Below, piece after piece: positions 62,484 through 64,000 of a stretch of DNA of 64,000 bases. This DNA comes from UBA7332 sp051648105 (lineage in GTDB: Bacteria; Bacteroidota; Bacteroidia; Bacteroidales; UBA7332). The position numbers were made by a program, and so were the translations under genes. The notes under the pieces were generated by a model. That model was not told the origin of the DNA and searched no databases. It saw only the letters and a program-made list of their open reading frames with translations. Position 1 is the stretch's first letter. Every line of letters begins with the position of its first letter. The stretch is from NCBI GenBank assembly GCA_051648105.1, contig JBOFEN010000035.1, positions 66,917 through 130,916 on the forward strand. Direction: 5' to 3'.

Positions 62484-63767
62484 ATGCACTCAAAATATCA
62501 ATCTTACACTCTCTCAAACTATCGTGACATACCTCAAATAGCTCAGTTGGGAGAAGAGGAGCTGGAGGCTATAGAGGTAGTTGGACGCGTTCTCCCTTTT
62601 AAGACGAATAGCTACGTTGTGAATGAGCTAATAGATTGGAACAACATTCCAGAAGATCCAATCTTTACGCTTACCTTCCCACGCGCAGAGATGCTTAAGC
62701 CAGAGCACTACGCTCAGGTAAAAGCCCTAATCGATCAAAGTGCAGATCAAGAGGAGATCTCCAAATTGGTTGAGACTATTCGCTTAACACTAAACCCCAA
62801 TCCTGCGGGACAAGAGAAGAATGTACCTGAGTTAGACGGGGAAAAGCTCAAGGGGGTTCAACACAAATATCAAGAGACAGTATTATTCTTCCCATCTCAA
62901 GGTCAAACTTGCCACGCCTACTGCACCTTCTGCTTCAGATGGCCACAGTTCTCAGGTTTGGCTGGTCTTAAGTTTGCGATGAGAGACAGCGCAAAGCTAT
63001 ATGCATACCTTAAGGGGCAACCACAAGTGACAGATCTATTATTCACAGGTGGTGATCCAATGGTGATGAGTACTGCTATACTAAAGGCATATATCGAGCC
63101 TCTTCTAGGTGAAGGCTTCGAGCATATCCGTACAATACGCATAGGTAGCAAGTCTCTTGCATACTGGCCTTATAGATTCCTTACAGACAAAGATTCGGCA
63201 GAGCTACTTGATCTATTTAAGAGAATAGTCGATTCAGGAAGGAACCTTGCACTTCAAGCTCACTTCAACCACCCTGTAGAGTTGTCCACTCAAGCGGTAG
63301 TTGATGCAATAAAAGCAATACGTTCAACAGGTGCTCAGATAAGAACGCAGACTCCAGTGCTTAAGCATATCAACGACTCATGGGAAACATTTGCAACGAT
63401 GTGGCGCCGACAAGTAGACTTGGGGTGCATACCATACTATATGTTTATTGCACGCGATACAGGCTCAGGACACTTCTTTGAGTTGCCACTCGAGAGATGT
63501 TGGGAGATATTCCGAGATGCTTATAGCCAAGTGAGCGGTGTTTGCCGTACCGTTAGAGGCCCTAGTATGAGTGCTTACCCTGGTAAGATACAACTTCTGG
63601 GTGTGACGCAGGTGAATGGAGAGAAGCAGTTTGTGCTCAACTTCCTTCAAGGTCGCGACTCACAATGGGTAGGTATACCATTCTTTGCTAAGTACGATGC
63701 TGATGCAACATGGTTCGATCAACTAGAGCCAGCCTTTGGAGAGGATAAGTTCTTCTTTGAAAAATAG
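62484..63767 (+). CDS. KamA-family radical SAM protein (lysine 2,3-aminomutase-like)
   Basis: A protein of 427 residues from the ATG at 62484; a TTG start 66 bp upstream is unlikely. The radical SAM cluster motif is C143-HAY-C147-TF-C150. A PLP-binding lysine is expected in AYPGKIQLLG, replacing the GGGGKIP motif of lysine 2,3-aminomutase. SAM/substrate motifs LLFTGGDPMVM and RIGSKSLAYWP are present. The product could be an aminomutase for lysine or another amino acid, or a related EF-P-type enzyme. No efp or lysine-fermentation genes are adjacent. It follows tamL by 69 bp. Confidence 0.88.
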   Translation: MHSKYQSYTLSNYRDIPQIAQLGEEELEAIEVVGRVLPFKTNSYVVNELIDWNNIPEDPIFTLTFPRAEMLKPEHYAQVKALIDQSADQEEISKLVETIRLTLNPNPAGQEKNVPELDGEKLKGVQHKYQETVLFFPSQGQTCHAYCTFCFRWPQFSGLAGLKFAMRDSAKLYAYLKGQPQVTDLLFTGGDPMVMSTAILKAYIEPLLGEGFEHIRTIRIGSKSLAYWPYRFLTDKDSAELLDLFKRIVDSGRNLALQAHFNHPVELSTQAVVDAIKAIRSTGAQIRTQTPVLKHINDSWETFATMWRRQVDLGCIPYYMFIARDTGSGHFFELPLERCWEIFRDAYSQVSGVCRTVRGPSMSAYPGKIQLLGVTQVNGEKQFVLNFLQGRDSQWVGIPFFAKYDADATWFDQLEPAFGEDKFFFEK

Positions 63768-63798
63768 ATATACATCCTTAACGGATGATGTAATATAT

Positions 63799-63835
63799 GC
63801 CCCACTATCACTATTTAAGTGATAGTGGGGCTTTT
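63799..63835 (+). terminator. intrinsic terminator of the KamA-family gene
   Basis: A perfect 14-bp stem (63799-63812 with 63818-63831) with a 5-nt loop, followed by TTTT. Confidence 0.88.
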
Positions 63836-63915
63836 GCTTTCAATATGTCAAAACCAAACTGCGGCTCACCCGATAAACCATGGGGAAAGTTGTCTTAAAT
63901 ATTTATCTTTGCTGT

Positions 63916-64000
63916 ATGAATACAGAAGGTTTATTGCTTTTGGCGCAGGTTGTTTTACCAAGTGACATATTGAATCGATTTACAATTACTAGAGTTGAGT
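63916..64000 (+). CDS. start of a probable insertion-sequence ORF (partial)
   Basis: An ATG at 63916 opens a frame that runs off the right edge after 28 codons (MNTEGLLLLAQVVLPSDILN, then RFTITRVE). The pattern recalls the short N-terminal ORF of ISAon1-type (ISL3-related) transposases in Bacteroidota. No terminal inverted repeat could be recognised in the 80 bp upstream. The call rests on 28 residues and is tentative. Confidence 0.4.
   Translation, partial: MNTEGLLLLAQVVLPSDILNRFTITRVE

Overview
The window reads as chromosomal DNA of a member of the Bacteroidota, most likely order Bacteroidales. Supporting signs are a SusC/SusD pair with a hybrid two-component regulator, several CarboxypepD_reg-type TonB receptors, a TamB/TamL pair, Bacteroidota-restricted families (DUF3127, DUF4924, DUF4857, DUF4876, DUF6850), weak Shine-Dalgarno sequences, and promoters of the Bacteroidales type (TTTG, then 19-21 nt, then TAnnTTTG). 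Family names come from remembered family patterns; no database was searched.

Layout. 1-6421: end of a probable sulfatase, then GH20 hexosaminidase, GH2 beta-galactosidase and GH16 endo-glycanase in one operon, suggesting degradation of a sulfated N-acetyllactosamine glycan (keratan sulfate or mucin O-glycan). 6878-10799 (minus): a siderophore-type TonB receptor, a receiver-like LuxR regulator without its phospho-acceptor, and a RIC/YtfE-like hemerythrin protein. 10963-19795 (plus, divergent from the hemerythrin operon): a seven-gene envelope-spanning operon (TonB receptor, DUF4876 lipoprotein, DUF6850 barrel, ABC ATPase, ABC permease, DUF4857 membrane protein, Cys/His OB-fold-like exported protein). 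This is the best candidate for an undescribed system. 19856-21043: an exported NPP-type phosphodiesterase, followed by two tandem tRNA-Phe genes.

21545-31000 is mostly housekeeping: DUF3127 ssDNA-binding-like protein, prfC, rfbD, DUF4924, a shortened Mpl-like Mur ligase, catalase, folC and a PIN-PhoH protein. Between folC and katA lies an array of four palindromes at an exact 22-bp period. 31145-32467 is an exported acetyl-esterase-like hydrolase, followed by tRNA-Arg(CCU).

32798-51507 is a polysaccharide utilization locus. A divergent hybrid two-component system faces susC-susD-GH43-GH93-like-unknown-GH43-GH2-GalM-GH43. The enzymes point to pectic arabinan or arabinogalactan side chains. 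The 673-residue protein at 44383 is not recognised and may be a new enzyme.

52027-63767: tRNA-Ser(GCU), serA-serC, a small membrane protein with an FtsB/DivIC-like protein, divergently tamB-tamL, and a KamA-type radical SAM protein. The right edge cuts the first codons of a probable insertion-sequence ORF. Most transcription units end in long, nearly perfect inverted repeats, which are listed individually.
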